The translations under genes were made by a program, and so were the position numbers. Below, in pieces: positions 25,286 to 34,510 of a DNA stretch of 64,000 bases (position 1 is the stretch's first letter; the number at the start of each line of letters is the position of its first letter). The stretch is taken from contig JBBQQC010000011.1 of assembly GCA_038216465.1 (NCBI GenBank), forward strand, positions 32,676-96,675, read 5' to 3'. The notes beneath the pieces were generated by a model that worked only from the letters and a program-made list of their open reading frames with translations, was not told the DNA's origin and made no database searches. This DNA comes from JACCZX01 sp038216465 (GTDB lineage: Bacteria; Pseudomonadota; Gammaproteobacteria; Burkholderiales; Burkholderiaceae_F).

Positions 25286-26650
25286 TCACGCCCGGCGTGC
25301 AAGCTCGGCGGCTTTCCCTATATAGTCGGAGGGCGTCAGCGCGAGCAAGGCATCGCGTGCCTCGGCAGGAATCGGAAGCCCGCGCACGAAGGCATGCAGC
25401 GCGTCGCGCGTGATGCCCTTGCCGCGCGTCAGCGCCTTCAATTGTTCGTACGAGCTTTCGATACCGTAGCGGCGCATGACGGTTTGCACCGGCTCGGCCA
25501 GCACTTCCCACGCGCCGCCCAGGTCGGCGCGAATGCGCGCTTCGTTGACTTCGAGTTTGCGCAGGCCGCGCAGACACGCGTCATAGCCCAGCAGCGAATA
25601 ACCGAACGCGACACCGAGATTGCGCAACACTGTGGAGTCGGTCAAATCGCGCTGCCAGCGCGAAACTGGAAGCTTGTCGGCGAGATGCCGCAGCAGCGCG
25701 GTCGCCAGCCCCAGATTTCCTTCGGAATTCTCGAAGTCGATCGGATTGACCTTGTGCGGCATCGTCGATGACCCGATCTCGCCCGCTTTCAACTTTTGCG
25801 TGAAATAACCGAGAGAGATGTAGCCCCAAACGTCACGATCAAGATCGAGCAGCACCGTGTTGGCGCGGGCGATCGCATCGAACAGCTCGGCCATCGAGTC
25901 GTGCGGCTCAATCTGCGTCGTGTGTGAATTGAACTTCAGCCCGAGTTGCTCGACGACGCGGCGCGCGAATGCTTCCCAATCGATTTCGGGGTACGCGGCC
26001 AGATGAGCGTTGTAATTTCCGACCGCGCCGTTCATCTTCGCCTGTAGCGTCACGCGCTCGATCGAGTCGATTGCCGTTTCCAGCCGCACGGCGACGTTGG
26101 CGAACTCTTTGCCGACGGTGGTGGGGCTGGCGGGCTGGCCGTGCGTGCGTGACAGCATCGGCAGATCAGCGTGCCGATGCGCAAGTTCGCGAACCTCGGC
26201 GTGGACACTGCGCAAGAGACGCATCAGCAGCGCACGCCCACGTTCCAGCATCAGAGCGTGAGCGACGCTGTTGATGTCTTCCGACGTGCAGGCAAAGTGA
26301 ATGAATTCGGCGGTGCCGGCGCGCAGCGCAGGCCCGACACGCCGTCGGACGAAATACTCGATCGCCTTGACGTCGTGATTCGTCTCCGCCTCGATCACCT
26401 TGATTTCGGTGCAGTCTTCGATGCTGAAATCAGCCACAAGCTGCTGCAGGTCTCGCGCCGCAGGTTCCGGCAGCGGCGGCAATTCAGGCAAACCGAGCGT
26501 CGACAGAGCGGTCAGCCACGAGACCTCGGCTCGCAACCGCTCCCGCATTAGGGCAAATTCAGAGAATATGTCGCGCAGCTCGGCGGTTTGCCGGCTATAG
26601 CGGCCATCCAGTGGAGAAATTGCGGTCAGCGAAACGAGTTCGACAGGCAC
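25286..26650 (-). CDS. purB: Adenylosuccinate lyase
   Basis: Splits fumarate from SAICAR and from adenylosuccinate in purine synthesis. 454 residues, in the long PurB class of gamma- and betaproteobacteria. The fumarase-superfamily signature GSSTMPHKVNPIDFENSEG is complete, and LSRTHGQPASPTTVGKE gives the other active-site part. Start GTG 26650. The gene stands alone, with no other purine gene beside it. Confidence 0.96.
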   Translation of the reverse strand: MPVELVSLTAISPLDGRYSRQTAELRDIFSEFALMRERLRAEVSWLTALSTLGLPELPPLPEPAARDLQQLVADFSIEDCTEIKVIEAETNHDVKAIEYFVRRRVGPALRAGTAEFIHFACTSEDINSVAHALMLERGRALLMRLLRSVHAEVRELAHRHADLPMLSRTHGQPASPTTVGKEFANVAVRLETAIDSIERVTLQAKMNGAVGNYNAHLAAYPEIDWEAFARRVVEQLGLKFNSHTTQIEPHDSMAELFDAIARANTVLLDLDRDVWGYISLGYFTQKLKAGEIGSSTMPHKVNPIDFENSEGNLGLATALLRHLADKLPVSRWQRDLTDSTVLRNLGVAFGYSLLGYDACLRGLRKLEVNEARIRADLGGAWEVLAEPVQTVMRRYGIESSYEQLKALTRGKGITRDALHAFVRGLPIPAEARDALLALTPSDYIGKAAELARRA

Positions 26651-26836
26651 TGCGAATCGTTTGCGAAGTGAGTTCGAGCTGGAGAGCGACCAGCCACTCT
26701 GTTGGACTGTCCCGAGGCCGTGCAGTGTATCAAAGGCGCATCGTCGATTCGCCCGATGCGTGATTGCCGCCGGGTTGCTATTGCCGGGCGGCCCGCCGTC
26801 GATATACTGATTTTCCGTTCAACACTTGCGCACACC

Positions 26837-27460
26837 GTGTCCAAAACCATTCACTTGATCGGCTCGCTGGCCAGCCCGTACGTGCGCAAGGTGCGCATCG
26901 TGATGGCGGAAAAGCGCCTCGAGTATCAGTTCGATCTGGAAGACGTGTGGTCGCCCGGCACACGCATTCAGGATGCCAATCCGCTGGGGAAAGTTCCGTG
27001 CCTGATCATGGAGGACGGCGGCGCGCTGTTCGATTCGCGCGTGATCGTCGAATATCTTGACACGCTGACGCCGGTGGCGAAGCTGATTCCACCCAATGGG
27101 CGCGAGCGCGCCGAGGTACGAACCTGGGAAGCGCTGGCCGACGGGGTGTGCGACGCTGCGATTTTGGCGCGACTTGAGCAGATGCAGCGACCGGCGGAGC
27201 AGCAGAGCCCGCAGTGGATCGAGCGGCAGATGAACAAGGTGCACGCAGGCGTCGCATCGATGGGCCAGGGCTTGGCGGACAAGCCCTGGTGCAACGGCCA
27301 CGCCTATTCGTTGGCCGATATCACGGTCGGGTGCACGTTGGGATATCTGGACTTTCGATTCAGGCACATTGACTGGCGCAGCGCGCACGCGAATCTGGCG
27401 CGCCACTACGAGAAGCTCGCCGCACGCCCATCATTCGTTGATACGCAGCCGCCAGGTTAG
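26837..27460 (+). CDS. Glutathione S-transferase family protein
   Basis: 207 residues. The N-terminal thioredoxin-like domain has GSLASPYVRKVRIVMAEK, where the serine takes the place of the catalytic residue. NPLGKVPCLIMEDG and DSRVIVEYLD bind glutathione. A helical C-terminal domain with AYSLADITVGCTLGYLDFR follows. I start at GTG 26837 (SKTIHLIGS), because the upstream part of the frame has no homology. The 3' end overlaps the convergent GDPD gene by 4 bases. Confidence 0.87.
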   Translation: MSKTIHLIGSLASPYVRKVRIVMAEKRLEYQFDLEDVWSPGTRIQDANPLGKVPCLIMEDGGALFDSRVIVEYLDTLTPVAKLIPPNGRERAEVRTWEALADGVCDAAILARLEQMQRPAEQQSPQWIERQMNKVHAGVASMGQGLADKPWCNGHAYSLADITVGCTLGYLDFRFRHIDWRSAHANLARHYEKLAARPSFVDTQPPG

Positions 27461-28239
27461 ATCTTAGAAGTCGCCGCGAAGTCAGGTCCGATGCGGTCTA
27501 TCGCATCGGTACAGAACGCGTCGACACCCCATTGCAGGATCTGCGACGCGCGCTGCGGCGAATTGACGGTGTAGCAAAAGAGCCAGATGCCCGCGCGCCT
27601 CACTTCGCGGCAAATCGCTGCGCTTAGATGCCGATGATTCGCATGCAGCGAAACACAGCCCAGCCGCGCAACTTCTGCGCGCCAGTTCGGAGGCACCCGG
27701 TTGACCAGCCACCCGCGCGGCAGATCGGGCGCCGCTTCGCGCGCGGCGATCAATGCCTCCGACGCGAACGACGACAGTAGCGGCGCGCGCGCGTCGATTC
27801 GAGCCGCGTCGTGACCATACATCTTCGCCGTTAGCCGCGCGACTGCGGCACCGGTGGCCGCTTCGAATCCGGGCGCGGGTTTGATCTCGATGTTGAGCCA
27901 CACCCCATGGGCGCGGCAAAAGTGCAGCGTGCGCTCGAGCGTCGGCACCATCTCGCCGACGAAACGCTCCGAGTGCCAGCGGCCGACGTCGATTTGTTCG
28001 AGCTGCGCGGCAGACAACTCGCTGACCGCACCGTCAATCATCCCGGTGCGGTCAAGCCTGGGATCGTGCATCAGTACTGGCACGCCGTCCGCCGCCAGCA
28101 TCGCATCAAACTCGACGGCGCGGAAACCGCGTTCGAGTCCGATTCTGATCGCAGCGAGCGTGTTCTCGGGCGCCAGCGCGCCGCCGCCGCGGTGCGCAAG
28201 CACGCGCGGGTAAGGCCATGTAGCGGGTGCGTCGTTCAC
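27457..28239 (-). CDS. ugpQ: Glycerophosphodiester phosphodiesterase
   Basis: Cleaves glycerophosphodiesters from lipid turnover to glycerol-3-phosphate and an alcohol. 260 residues. LAHRGGGALAPENT has H16, R17 and E25. VEFDAMLAADGVPVLMHD supplies E43, D45 and H58, the metal and acid-base residues. No signal peptide, so it is the cytosolic UgpQ kind. The start overlaps the DUF4442 gene by ATGA. Confidence 0.92.
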   Translation of the reverse strand: MNDAPATWPYPRVLAHRGGGALAPENTLAAIRIGLERGFRAVEFDAMLAADGVPVLMHDPRLDRTGMIDGAVSELSAAQLEQIDVGRWHSERFVGEMVPTLERTLHFCRAHGVWLNIEIKPAPGFEAATGAAVARLTAKMYGHDAARIDARAPLLSSFASEALIAAREAAPDLPRGWLVNRVPPNWRAEVARLGCVSLHANHRHLSAAICREVRRAGIWLFCYTVNSPQRASQILQWGVDAFCTDAIDRIGPDFAATSKI

Positions 28240-28718
28240 AAACGCTCTGCGCCGTTCGCAACATCGCGCTTGCGACGGATATAGACGATTTTTTCGACGC
28301 GCGCCACCACCATGCCCTCATCGTCCTTGACATCGACGTTGAACAGGTGCAGGTGCTTGTCGCCGGCTTCGGTCATGCGCCGTATCTGAGCCAGGTCGTC
28401 GTCGTGCAGGTGAAAGCGTGCCCACACGCGGCCACGGCCCGGCGCCAGGTATTCGATCGATCCCGACTTGTCCCACACGCGATACCCGTTGCCCAGCGTG
28501 CGCAGCAACATCACCCTCAGGAATGGATCGGTCATTGCGTAGAGTGAGCCGCCGAAATGCGTGCCGCCGTAGTTGCGGTTGCTCCAGCGCAGCCGCATGT
28601 CGACGGTGACACTGCGGAAGTCGGGCGCAATGTGGCGCACGCGAATTCCGGCACCGACGTATGGCGGCCACAGATTAATCAGGAAGCGCAAGGTGCGCGC
28701 CGAGATGTTCCGTACCAT
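28236..28718 (-). CDS. DUF4442 hotdog-fold, thioesterase-like protein
   Basis: About 160 residues. SNRNYGGTHFGGSLYAMTDP resembles the hotdog helix region of the DUF4442 / YiiD-like thioesterases, and RVEKIVYIRRKRDV closes the domain. Function is unproven. I chose ATG 28718; an in-frame GTG at 28739 would add seven residues. The gene is divergent from the CoA transferase gene and coupled to ugpQ. Confidence 0.75.
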   Translation of the reverse strand: MVRNISARTLRFLINLWPPYVGAGIRVRHIAPDFRSVTVDMRLRWSNRNYGGTHFGGSLYAMTDPFLRVMLLRTLGNGYRVWDKSGSIEYLAPGRGRVWARFHLHDDDLAQIRRMTEAGDKHLHLFNVDVKDDEGMVVARVEKIVYIRRKRDVANGAERL

Positions 28719-28747
28719 CTGCAAAGTGTAGGCAATCACGGGTCACG

Positions 28748-29968
28748 ATGAAGTCGCTCGGGCATTTGCGTGTGCTGGATCTGACCCGCGTCCTGGCCGG
28801 TCCATGGTGTACTCAGCTGCTGGCGGATCTGGGTGCCGACGTAATCAAGGTCGAGAGGCCGGGTCACGGCGACGACACACGCGGCTGGGGACCGCCCTAT
28901 CTAAAGGATGCGACCGGCTCGGATACAACGGAGGCGGCGTACTACCTGTCGACCAACCGCGGCAAACGCTCGGTGACTATCAACATCGCATCCGCCGAAG
29001 GCCAGGCGCTTGTGCGCCGCCTGGCCGCGAATTGCGACATCGTGGTTGAGAATTTCGTTACTGGCCAACTCGCGAAATACGGTCTCGACTACGCGTCGCT
29101 CGCAACGCTCAACCCGCAGCTGATCTATTGCTCGATCACGGGCTTCGGTCAGACCGGGCCGCACCGTGAGCGCGCCGGTTATGACTTCATCATGCAGGGC
29201 ATTGGCGGCTTCATGTCGATCACCGGCGAGCGCGATGACCGCCCCGGCGGCGGCCCGCAAAAGGCCGGCATCGCTGTGTCCGATCTGATGACCGGCATGT
29301 ATTCGGCGGTCGCGATCTTGGCGGCGGTCACGCACCGCGAGCGCACCGGCGCGGGACAGTACATCGACATGGCGCTCTACGACGTGATGCTGGCGATGCT
29401 GGCCAACATGAACATGAACTATCTGACATCGAATGTGGCACCGGGTCGAGCGGGGAATGCGCATCCCAACATCGTGCCGTACCAGGTGTTTGCCACCGCC
29501 GACGGTCACGTCGTGCTCGCGATCGGCAATGACGCGCAGTTCGTCAGGTTCTGCGATGTCGCCGGGGTGTCGCACCTAGCTGGCGACGCGCGTTACCAGC
29601 GCAACGCCGATCGTGTTCGCAACCGCGAAGCGTTGATCGCTCAGCTCGATGTCATCATGCGCGCGCGTCCGACTGCTTACTGGGTCGAGCGGCTCGACGC
29701 TGCCGGCGTGCCGTGCGGACCCATCAACGACATTGCGCAGGCACTGGCCGACCCGCAGGTCGCCGCGCGCGGATTGCGCGTCGATTTACCTCATGTGCTG
29801 GCCGGTACGGTGCCGCTGGTCGCCAATCCGATCAAGCTCTCCGCCACACCGCCCGGTTACGAGCGCGCGCCGCCGCTGCTCGGAGAACACACGGCAGAAA
29901 TCTTGCACCAACTGGCTGGCGTGAATGACGACGAACTGCAGCGATTGCGCGCACACCACATCGTCTGA
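28748..29968 (+). CDS. CaiB/BaiF family III acyl-CoA transferase
   Basis: Moves CoA between carboxylic acids. 406 residues. LRVLDLTRVLAGPWCTQLLA and GADVIKVERPGHGDDTRGWG open the family fold, and AGIAVSDLMTGMY holds the likely nucleophile D179. ENFVTGQLAKYGLDY and GFGQTGPHRERAGYD are also conserved. The acid used is unknown. Downstream acylphosphatase starts at the stop codon, so the two are coupled. Confidence 0.93.
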   Translation: MKSLGHLRVLDLTRVLAGPWCTQLLADLGADVIKVERPGHGDDTRGWGPPYLKDATGSDTTEAAYYLSTNRGKRSVTINIASAEGQALVRRLAANCDIVVENFVTGQLAKYGLDYASLATLNPQLIYCSITGFGQTGPHRERAGYDFIMQGIGGFMSITGERDDRPGGGPQKAGIAVSDLMTGMYSAVAILAAVTHRERTGAGQYIDMALYDVMLAMLANMNMNYLTSNVAPGRAGNAHPNIVPYQVFATADGHVVLAIGNDAQFVRFCDVAGVSHLAGDARYQRNADRVRNREALIAQLDVIMRARPTAYWVERLDAAGVPCGPINDIAQALADPQVAARGLRVDLPHVLAGTVPLVANPIKLSATPPGYERAPPLLGEHTAEILHQLAGVNDDELQRLRAHHIV

Positions 29969-30249
29969 TGGCCGCGCGTCATTTCACCATTACCGGCGCC
30001 GTGCAAGGCGTCGGCTTCCGCTATGCGATGTGCGCAGAGGCCCGCCACCTGCAACTGGCGGGCTGGGTGCGCAATCGCGCCGACGGCAGCGTCGAAGCAC
30101 TCGCGGTCGGCGAGTCGGCGGCGCTCGAGGCACTCGCCCGGTGGGCGCGGCGTGGACCGCCGGCCGCGCAGGTGCATGGGGTTCAGATGCGTGCCGCCAG
30201 CGAAAGCGAAGCGGCTGACGCCGGCAGGTCGTTCAATCAGCGTGGCTAG
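29968..30249 (+). CDS. acyP: Acylphosphatase
   Basis: Hydrolyses acyl phosphates. 93 residues. GAVQGVGFRY (R18) and GWVRNRADGSVEA (N36) are the two acylphosphatase signatures, complete with the catalytic Arg and Asn. The start codon shares a base with the stop of the CoA transferase gene. The pairing may reflect handling of a mixed-anhydride by-product, but that is inference. Confidence 0.95.
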   Translation: MAARHFTITGAVQGVGFRYAMCAEARHLQLAGWVRNRADGSVEALAVGESAALEALARWARRGPPAAQVHGVQMRAASESEAADAGRSFNQRG

Positions 30250-30337
30250 ACCGCATCAACCAGGTGCGGGTTCTACTCCGAGTGGGTGCGGCGATGAGAG
30301 ATACTGACGACTCTCAACATCACACGGCGGGGACAGG

Positions 30338-31336
30338 ATGCATCGGCGCCACGTACTTCGCACTTTCGGAATCAGTCTCGCGACGGCCGCCGCAGCCGCC
30401 GTCGGCGGGCGCGTCAATGCACAGCCGGCGTATCCGGCAAAGCCGATCCGGCTCGTCGTGCCGTATCCGCCCGGCGGGCCGCTCGATGCTGCCGCACGTG
30501 CACTGGCAGAGCGCGTCAGGGAAACGCTCGGCACTATCGTCGTCGAGAATCGTCCCGGCGCGGGTGGCAGTCTCGGCGTTGATCAAGTGGCCAAGGCGCC
30601 CGCCGACGGCTATTCGCTGGTCATCGGCGCCGTAGCGACGCATGCAGTCAACCCGTGGCTGTTCTCGAAGTTGCCGTACGACCCAATCAAAGACTTTGCT
30701 CCGATCACGCTGATCGCGCATGTGCCCAACGTGCTGGTGATGACGCCCGAGCGCGCCGATCAGCTGGGAGTCCGCAGCGCACGCGAACTGATCGACTACG
30801 CGCGAAAAAATCCGGCGCGCCTGAACTACGCGTCGGGCGGCAACGGCAGTGCCGGCCACATGGCCGGCGAGCTGATGAAATCGCAAGCGAGAATTTCGGC
30901 GCTGCACATCCCCTACGCGGGCGCCGCGCCGGCACAGCTCGGCTTGCTGGCCGGGCAAACCGATTTCATGTTCGACAACCTGGCATCGGCAACAGCGCAG
31001 ATCAAGGCCGGCAAGTTACGAGCGCTGGCTGTGACTACCGCAAAGCGCGCGACCGCGCTGCCCGATGTACCGACGATGGCCGAAGCCGGTTTACCTGGAT
31101 TCGATGTGTCCACTTGGTTCGGCGTGTTCGCACCTGCGGGCACCCCAGCTGCCATCGTGTCACGTTTGAACGAGGCGCTGACCACGGCGCTGCGTTCGCC
31201 CGAAATGAACGAGCGTCTGACGAAAATGGGCGCCGAGCCGGCACCCACCACGCCGGGCCAGTTCTCCGAGCTGGTGCGCAGCGAGCTCCGTAAGTACCAA
31301 ACAGTCGTGAAATTCTCCGGTGCAAGGGTCGACTGA
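30338..31336 (+). CDS. Bug-family (TctC-type) periplasmic solute-binding protein
   Basis: 332 residues. A signal sequence MHRRHVLRTFGISLATAAAA precedes a mature part starting near QPAYPAKPIRLVVPYPPGGP, which has the Bug hallmark. ENRPGAGGSLGVDQVAKAPADG is the second hallmark. Bug proteins bind carboxylates and are very numerous in Burkholderiales. No permease lies beside it; tctBA is 5.4 kb away. Start ATG 30338. Confidence 0.93.
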   Translation: MHRRHVLRTFGISLATAAAAAVGGRVNAQPAYPAKPIRLVVPYPPGGPLDAAARALAERVRETLGTIVVENRPGAGGSLGVDQVAKAPADGYSLVIGAVATHAVNPWLFSKLPYDPIKDFAPITLIAHVPNVLVMTPERADQLGVRSARELIDYARKNPARLNYASGGNGSAGHMAGELMKSQARISALHIPYAGAAPAQLGLLAGQTDFMFDNLASATAQIKAGKLRALAVTTAKRATALPDVPTMAEAGLPGFDVSTWFGVFAPAGTPAAIVSRLNEALTTALRSPEMNERLTKMGAEPAPTTPGQFSELVRSELRKYQTVVKFSGARVD

Positions 31337-31339
31337 CAC

Positions 31340-31357
31340 CGCCGACCCGGGTCGGCG
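31340..31357. repeat. 18-base perfect palindrome after the Bug gene
   Basis: CGCCGACCCGGGTCGGCG begins 3 bases after the Bug-protein stop, between converging genes. It can form a strong stem with a CCGG loop. No T-run follows on either side, so it is at best a weak terminator or transcription barrier. Confidence 0.6.
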
Positions 31358-31418
31358 CGCGCACGCCAGCGATAAAGATCACTTGTTATTGACAGTCTTT
31401 ACTGATTCAACGACAACT

Positions 31419-32699
31419 TCATTTCATCAATCCCGGCAACCACAGCGATATGGCTGGAACGTAGGTCACGATCAGCAGCGCGAGGCACATCGCACCGTAG
31501 AAAGGCCAAAGTTCCTTCGACACCTGCTCCATCGTGACCTTGCCGATCGCACAGCCGACGAACAGTGTCGCCCCGACCGGCGGCGTGATGAGTCCAATGC
31601 CGAGATTGAGGATCATGATCATGCCGAAATGCACCGGATCGATTCCGAATTTGGCAATGACCGGCATGAAAATCGGCGTACATATAAGTAGTAGGGGTGC
31701 CAAGTCCATGAAGGTGCCGAGCACCAGCAGCAAGATGTTGACGAGCATCAGGAAAACGTACTTGTTGTCGGAGATCGAGAGGAAAAAGGAAGTTATCTTG
31801 GCGGGAATCTGCATGATTGCCATCATGTAGCCGAAGGCGACCGAAAACCCGATCAGCATCATTACCATCGCGACGGTCTTAACGACCCGATGCACCAGGC
31901 GAGGTAGCTCGCGCCACTTGTAGTCGCGATAGACGAGGAACGTCACGAGGAATGCGTACACGCAAGCCACAGCTGCCGATTCCGTGGGCGTGAAAACGCC
32001 GGACAGGATCCCGCCCATGATGATGACAACGGTGCCAAGTCCCCATAGCGCGTCGATGACGATCTTGGGTACCGCGCTCAGCGGGATTGGCTCGCCCTTC
32101 GGAAATCCGCGCTTGTGAGAGATCCAGAGCACCAAACCGATCAGGCAAAGGCCGAACAGCAGCCCGGGAAAAACGCCGGCAACGAATAGATGGGCAACTG
32201 AAATGGTGCCGCCCGCCGCCAGCGAGTAGATCACCGCATTGTGCGAGGGCGGAATTAGTAACGCCTGAACCGAGCCACAGATCGTGACGTTGGTGGCAAA
32301 GACGCGTGGGTACCCCGCTTTCACCATCTGCGGGATCATTACCGAACCAATCGAAGCCGTGTCGGCGACGGATGATCCCGAGATGGCGCCGAAAAGCGTG
32401 CTGGCGAGAACATTCACCAGTGCAAGCCCGCCGCGAATGAATCCAACGAAGACGCGGGCCAGGTTGACCAGCCGCGCCGCCATCCCGCCTTCCGCCATGA
32501 TGGCGCCTGCCAGGACGAAGAACGGGATCGCGAGCAGTGCGAATTTGCCCATGCCGTCCGATATCTTCAGCATGACGGCTTCCAGCGGGATGTCGACCCA
32601 CAGCGCGGCGATGATCGCGGCCAGCCCCAGCGCGTAGGCCACCGGCAACGCGAGCGCGCACAAGACGACGAATGATCCCAGCAATATCAGAACGTCCAT
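31419..32699 (-). CDS. dctM: TRAP transporter large permease, DctM
   Basis: A 426-residue inner-membrane protein with about 12 hydrophobic segments, the sodium-driven translocation subunit of a TRAP importer. IPFFVLAGAIMAEGGMAARL, SGSSVADTASIGSVMIPQM and LGTFMDLAPLLLICTPIF are DctM signatures. It starts 3 bases after the dctQ stop. Part of dctPQM. Confidence 0.96.
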   Translation of the reverse strand: MDVLILLGSFVVLCALALPVAYALGLAAIIAALWVDIPLEAVMLKISDGMGKFALLAIPFFVLAGAIMAEGGMAARLVNLARVFVGFIRGGLALVNVLASTLFGAISGSSVADTASIGSVMIPQMVKAGYPRVFATNVTICGSVQALLIPPSHNAVIYSLAAGGTISVAHLFVAGVFPGLLFGLCLIGLVLWISHKRGFPKGEPIPLSAVPKIVIDALWGLGTVVIIMGGILSGVFTPTESAAVACVYAFLVTFLVYRDYKWRELPRLVHRVVKTVAMVMMLIGFSVAFGYMMAIMQIPAKITSFFLSISDNKYVFLMLVNILLLVLGTFMDLAPLLLICTPIFMPVIAKFGIDPVHFGMIMILNLGIGLITPPVGATLFVGCAIGKVTMEQVSKELWPFYGAMCLALLIVTYVPAISLWLPGLMK

Positions 32700-32702
32700 G
32701 CT

Positions 32703-33227
32703 CTATTCCAGCTCCGCGGCCTGGTCGCGATACATGATCGACGTCGGCGGCGGGCTCCCCACCCAGAGACGCTCGAACAGGAACAACAGCGTCAACACCC
32801 CGCTAACGGGAATCGGGCTGTACACGTAAGCGACCGACAGCCATGGAAACTCGGCCATCGTTGAGAACTGTGTGATCTGACAAAGGTGAATTCCGTAGAC
32901 GACCATGAAGAGCGCCGTGGCGCCCATGCAGGCGTCAACGATTCGCAGCATCGCGCTGCGCACACTCGGCTTCACCGCATTGATCACTGCTTGCACAGCG
33001 ACGTGAACATTCGCGCGGTAGACCGCGGCACCGCCAATGAAGGAAAAAATCACCATCAGCACGATGGATGCTGGTTCGGGCCATGACAGAGGATCGTTTA
33101 ACGCGTAACGCATGAACACGCCGATGGGGATGATCACAGTCATCACCGCCATCGCGATGCCCGACAGAACCACACAGAAGACGTACAGCCATTCCATGAG
33201 TTGCGCGTAGCGTTGCTTCGCGGTCAT
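32703..33227 (-). CDS. dctQ: TRAP transporter small permease, DctQ
   Basis: 174 residues with four hydrophobic segments and the DctQ-type start LMEWLYVFCVVLSGIAMAVM, then SWPEPASIVLMVIFSFIGGA and YRANVHVAVQAV. It pairs with DctM in the membrane. The gap to dctP (71 bases) carries an intrinsic terminator, so dctQM are likely expressed below dctP. Confidence 0.93.
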   Translation of the reverse strand: MTAKQRYAQLMEWLYVFCVVLSGIAMAVMTVIIPIGVFMRYALNDPLSWPEPASIVLMVIFSFIGGAAVYRANVHVAVQAVINAVKPSVRSAMLRIVDACMGATALFMVVYGIHLCQITQFSTMAEFPWLSVAYVYSPIPVSGVLTLLFLFERLWVGSPPPTSIMYRDQAAELE

Positions 33228-33249
33228 CCGGCCGCCCCCTTAGGCGTGC

Positions 33250-33284
33250 AAAAAAAGGCACGCGAGGGTCTTCGCTCTCGCGTG
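33250..33284 (-). terminator. Intrinsic terminator between dctP and dctQ
   Basis: On the minus strand, 15 bases after the dctP stop, an 8-base-pair perfect stem (CACGCGAG/CTCGCGTG, 33259-33266 with 33277-33284) with a 10-base loop is followed by a G/C pair and a run of seven T. This is a textbook Rho-independent signal, placed inside the operon so that only part of the transcripts continue into dctQM. Confidence 0.88.
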
Positions 33285-33298
33285 TCGGTTCTTGCTTG

Positions 33299-34288
33299 TT
33301 ACTTGGTGTCCTCGATCTGCTTGATCAGCGCAGCGTATTTGGCGCCGTATTTGTCGCGGATGGGCTGCGTCGCTTTGTAGAACGCGGCCTTGTCGGCCAC
33401 TACGAACTGGACGCCTGCCGCCTTCAGCTTGGTCTCGGACTCACCGACGTAGGCGTCCCAGAGCTGGCGCTGCTCGAGCTGCGCCTCCCGGGAGAGCTTC
33501 ATCAGCAGCTGCTGGTCGCCCTTGGACATCCCATCCCACGTGCGCTTCGAGAACACGAAGATCTCGGGGATGATCAAGTGACCGGTCAGGCTGTACACCT
33601 TGCTCACCGTATAGTGATTCTGAGCGAGAAGCGTTGGCGGATTATTTTCGGCGCCGTCCACCACCCCGGTCTGCAGCGCACCGAACAGCTCGTTGAAGCC
33701 CATCGCAACGCCGTTGCCGCCCATCGCATTCATGGTTTCCACGAACAGCGGGTTGCCCATCATGCGGATCTTCTGACCCTTGAGGTCTGCCGGCTTGGTC
33801 ACTGGCTTGTTCGAGTACACGTTGCGCGTGCCGGCATCCATCCAGCCCAGCACGACCAGGCGCGACTGCGGGCTCGCCGTGATCTTCTCCAGCAGGCCCT
33901 GACCGATCGGCCCGTCGATCACTTTCCTCATGTGCGCCTCGTCGCGGAAGATGAAGGGCAGATTGAAGACGTTCAGCTCGTCGACCACCGGTCCCATCGC
34001 GCCGACTGAAATGCGCGCGATTTGCAAGGCCCCAACCTGCGCCTGTTCGATCATCTCCTTTTCGCCGCCCAGCTGCATCGACGGGTACATCTGGATCGAG
34101 ATCCGGCCGTTGGTTTCCTTCTCCAGCTTCTTGCCCATGCGGACAATCGCCTCCACCGTCGGATAACCGAGCGGATGAACGTCCGAAGCTTTCCACACCA
34201 CCTTGTCCTGGGCGGACACGCTTACCGGCAACGCGGCGCCCACGGCAGCAGACGATGCGCACAGCTTGACGAAATCTCGACGTTTCAT
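33299..34288 (-). CDS. dctP: TRAP transporter solute-binding protein, DctP
   Basis: 329 residues. A signal peptide MKRRDFVKLCASSAAVGAA with twin-arginine character ends near SVSAQ. The mature part has the DctP marks HPLGYPTVEA, YPSMQLGGEKEMIEQAQVGA and VYSNKPVTKPADLKGQKIRM, where the arginine binds the substrate carboxylate. GANNPP-like AENNPPTLL follows. Ligand is some organic acid, not identified. Encoded first in dctPQM. Confidence 0.95.
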   Translation of the reverse strand: MKRRDFVKLCASSAAVGAALPVSVSAQDKVVWKASDVHPLGYPTVEAIVRMGKKLEKETNGRISIQMYPSMQLGGEKEMIEQAQVGALQIARISVGAMGPVVDELNVFNLPFIFRDEAHMRKVIDGPIGQGLLEKITASPQSRLVVLGWMDAGTRNVYSNKPVTKPADLKGQKIRMMGNPLFVETMNAMGGNGVAMGFNELFGALQTGVVDGAENNPPTLLAQNHYTVSKVYSLTGHLIIPEIFVFSKRTWDGMSKGDQQLLMKLSREAQLEQRQLWDAYVGESETKLKAAGVQFVVADKAAFYKATQPIRDKYGAKYAALIKQIEDTK

Positions 34289-34510
34289 GTTGTCTCCTTT
34301 GCTGTTTGAAAACTGCCTGCGACCTGGGCACGCGTGGCACCTGCACAGACCGCGCTTGTCATCGCCTTGGTATGTTTATTCTATTTTCAAAAAATGTAGC
34401 ATGAAAATTCCATCTGGCAACAGGGGCATGACGACGGCACCATCCGATCCACGCCCTGGATTACGATCGCGTTACCCGTAAGTCTTCAGCGCTCACCGAG
34501 TCGTCGCGTC
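34289..34510. other. Divergent intergenic region, dctP / isocitrate-dehydrogenase-like gene
   Basis: 222 bases with an AT-rich core (about 34370-34415, with several T and A runs) that stands out from the GC-rich surroundings. It must hold the dctPQM promoter and perhaps that of the gene on the plus strand. I see no operator I can name. Confidence 0.4.
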
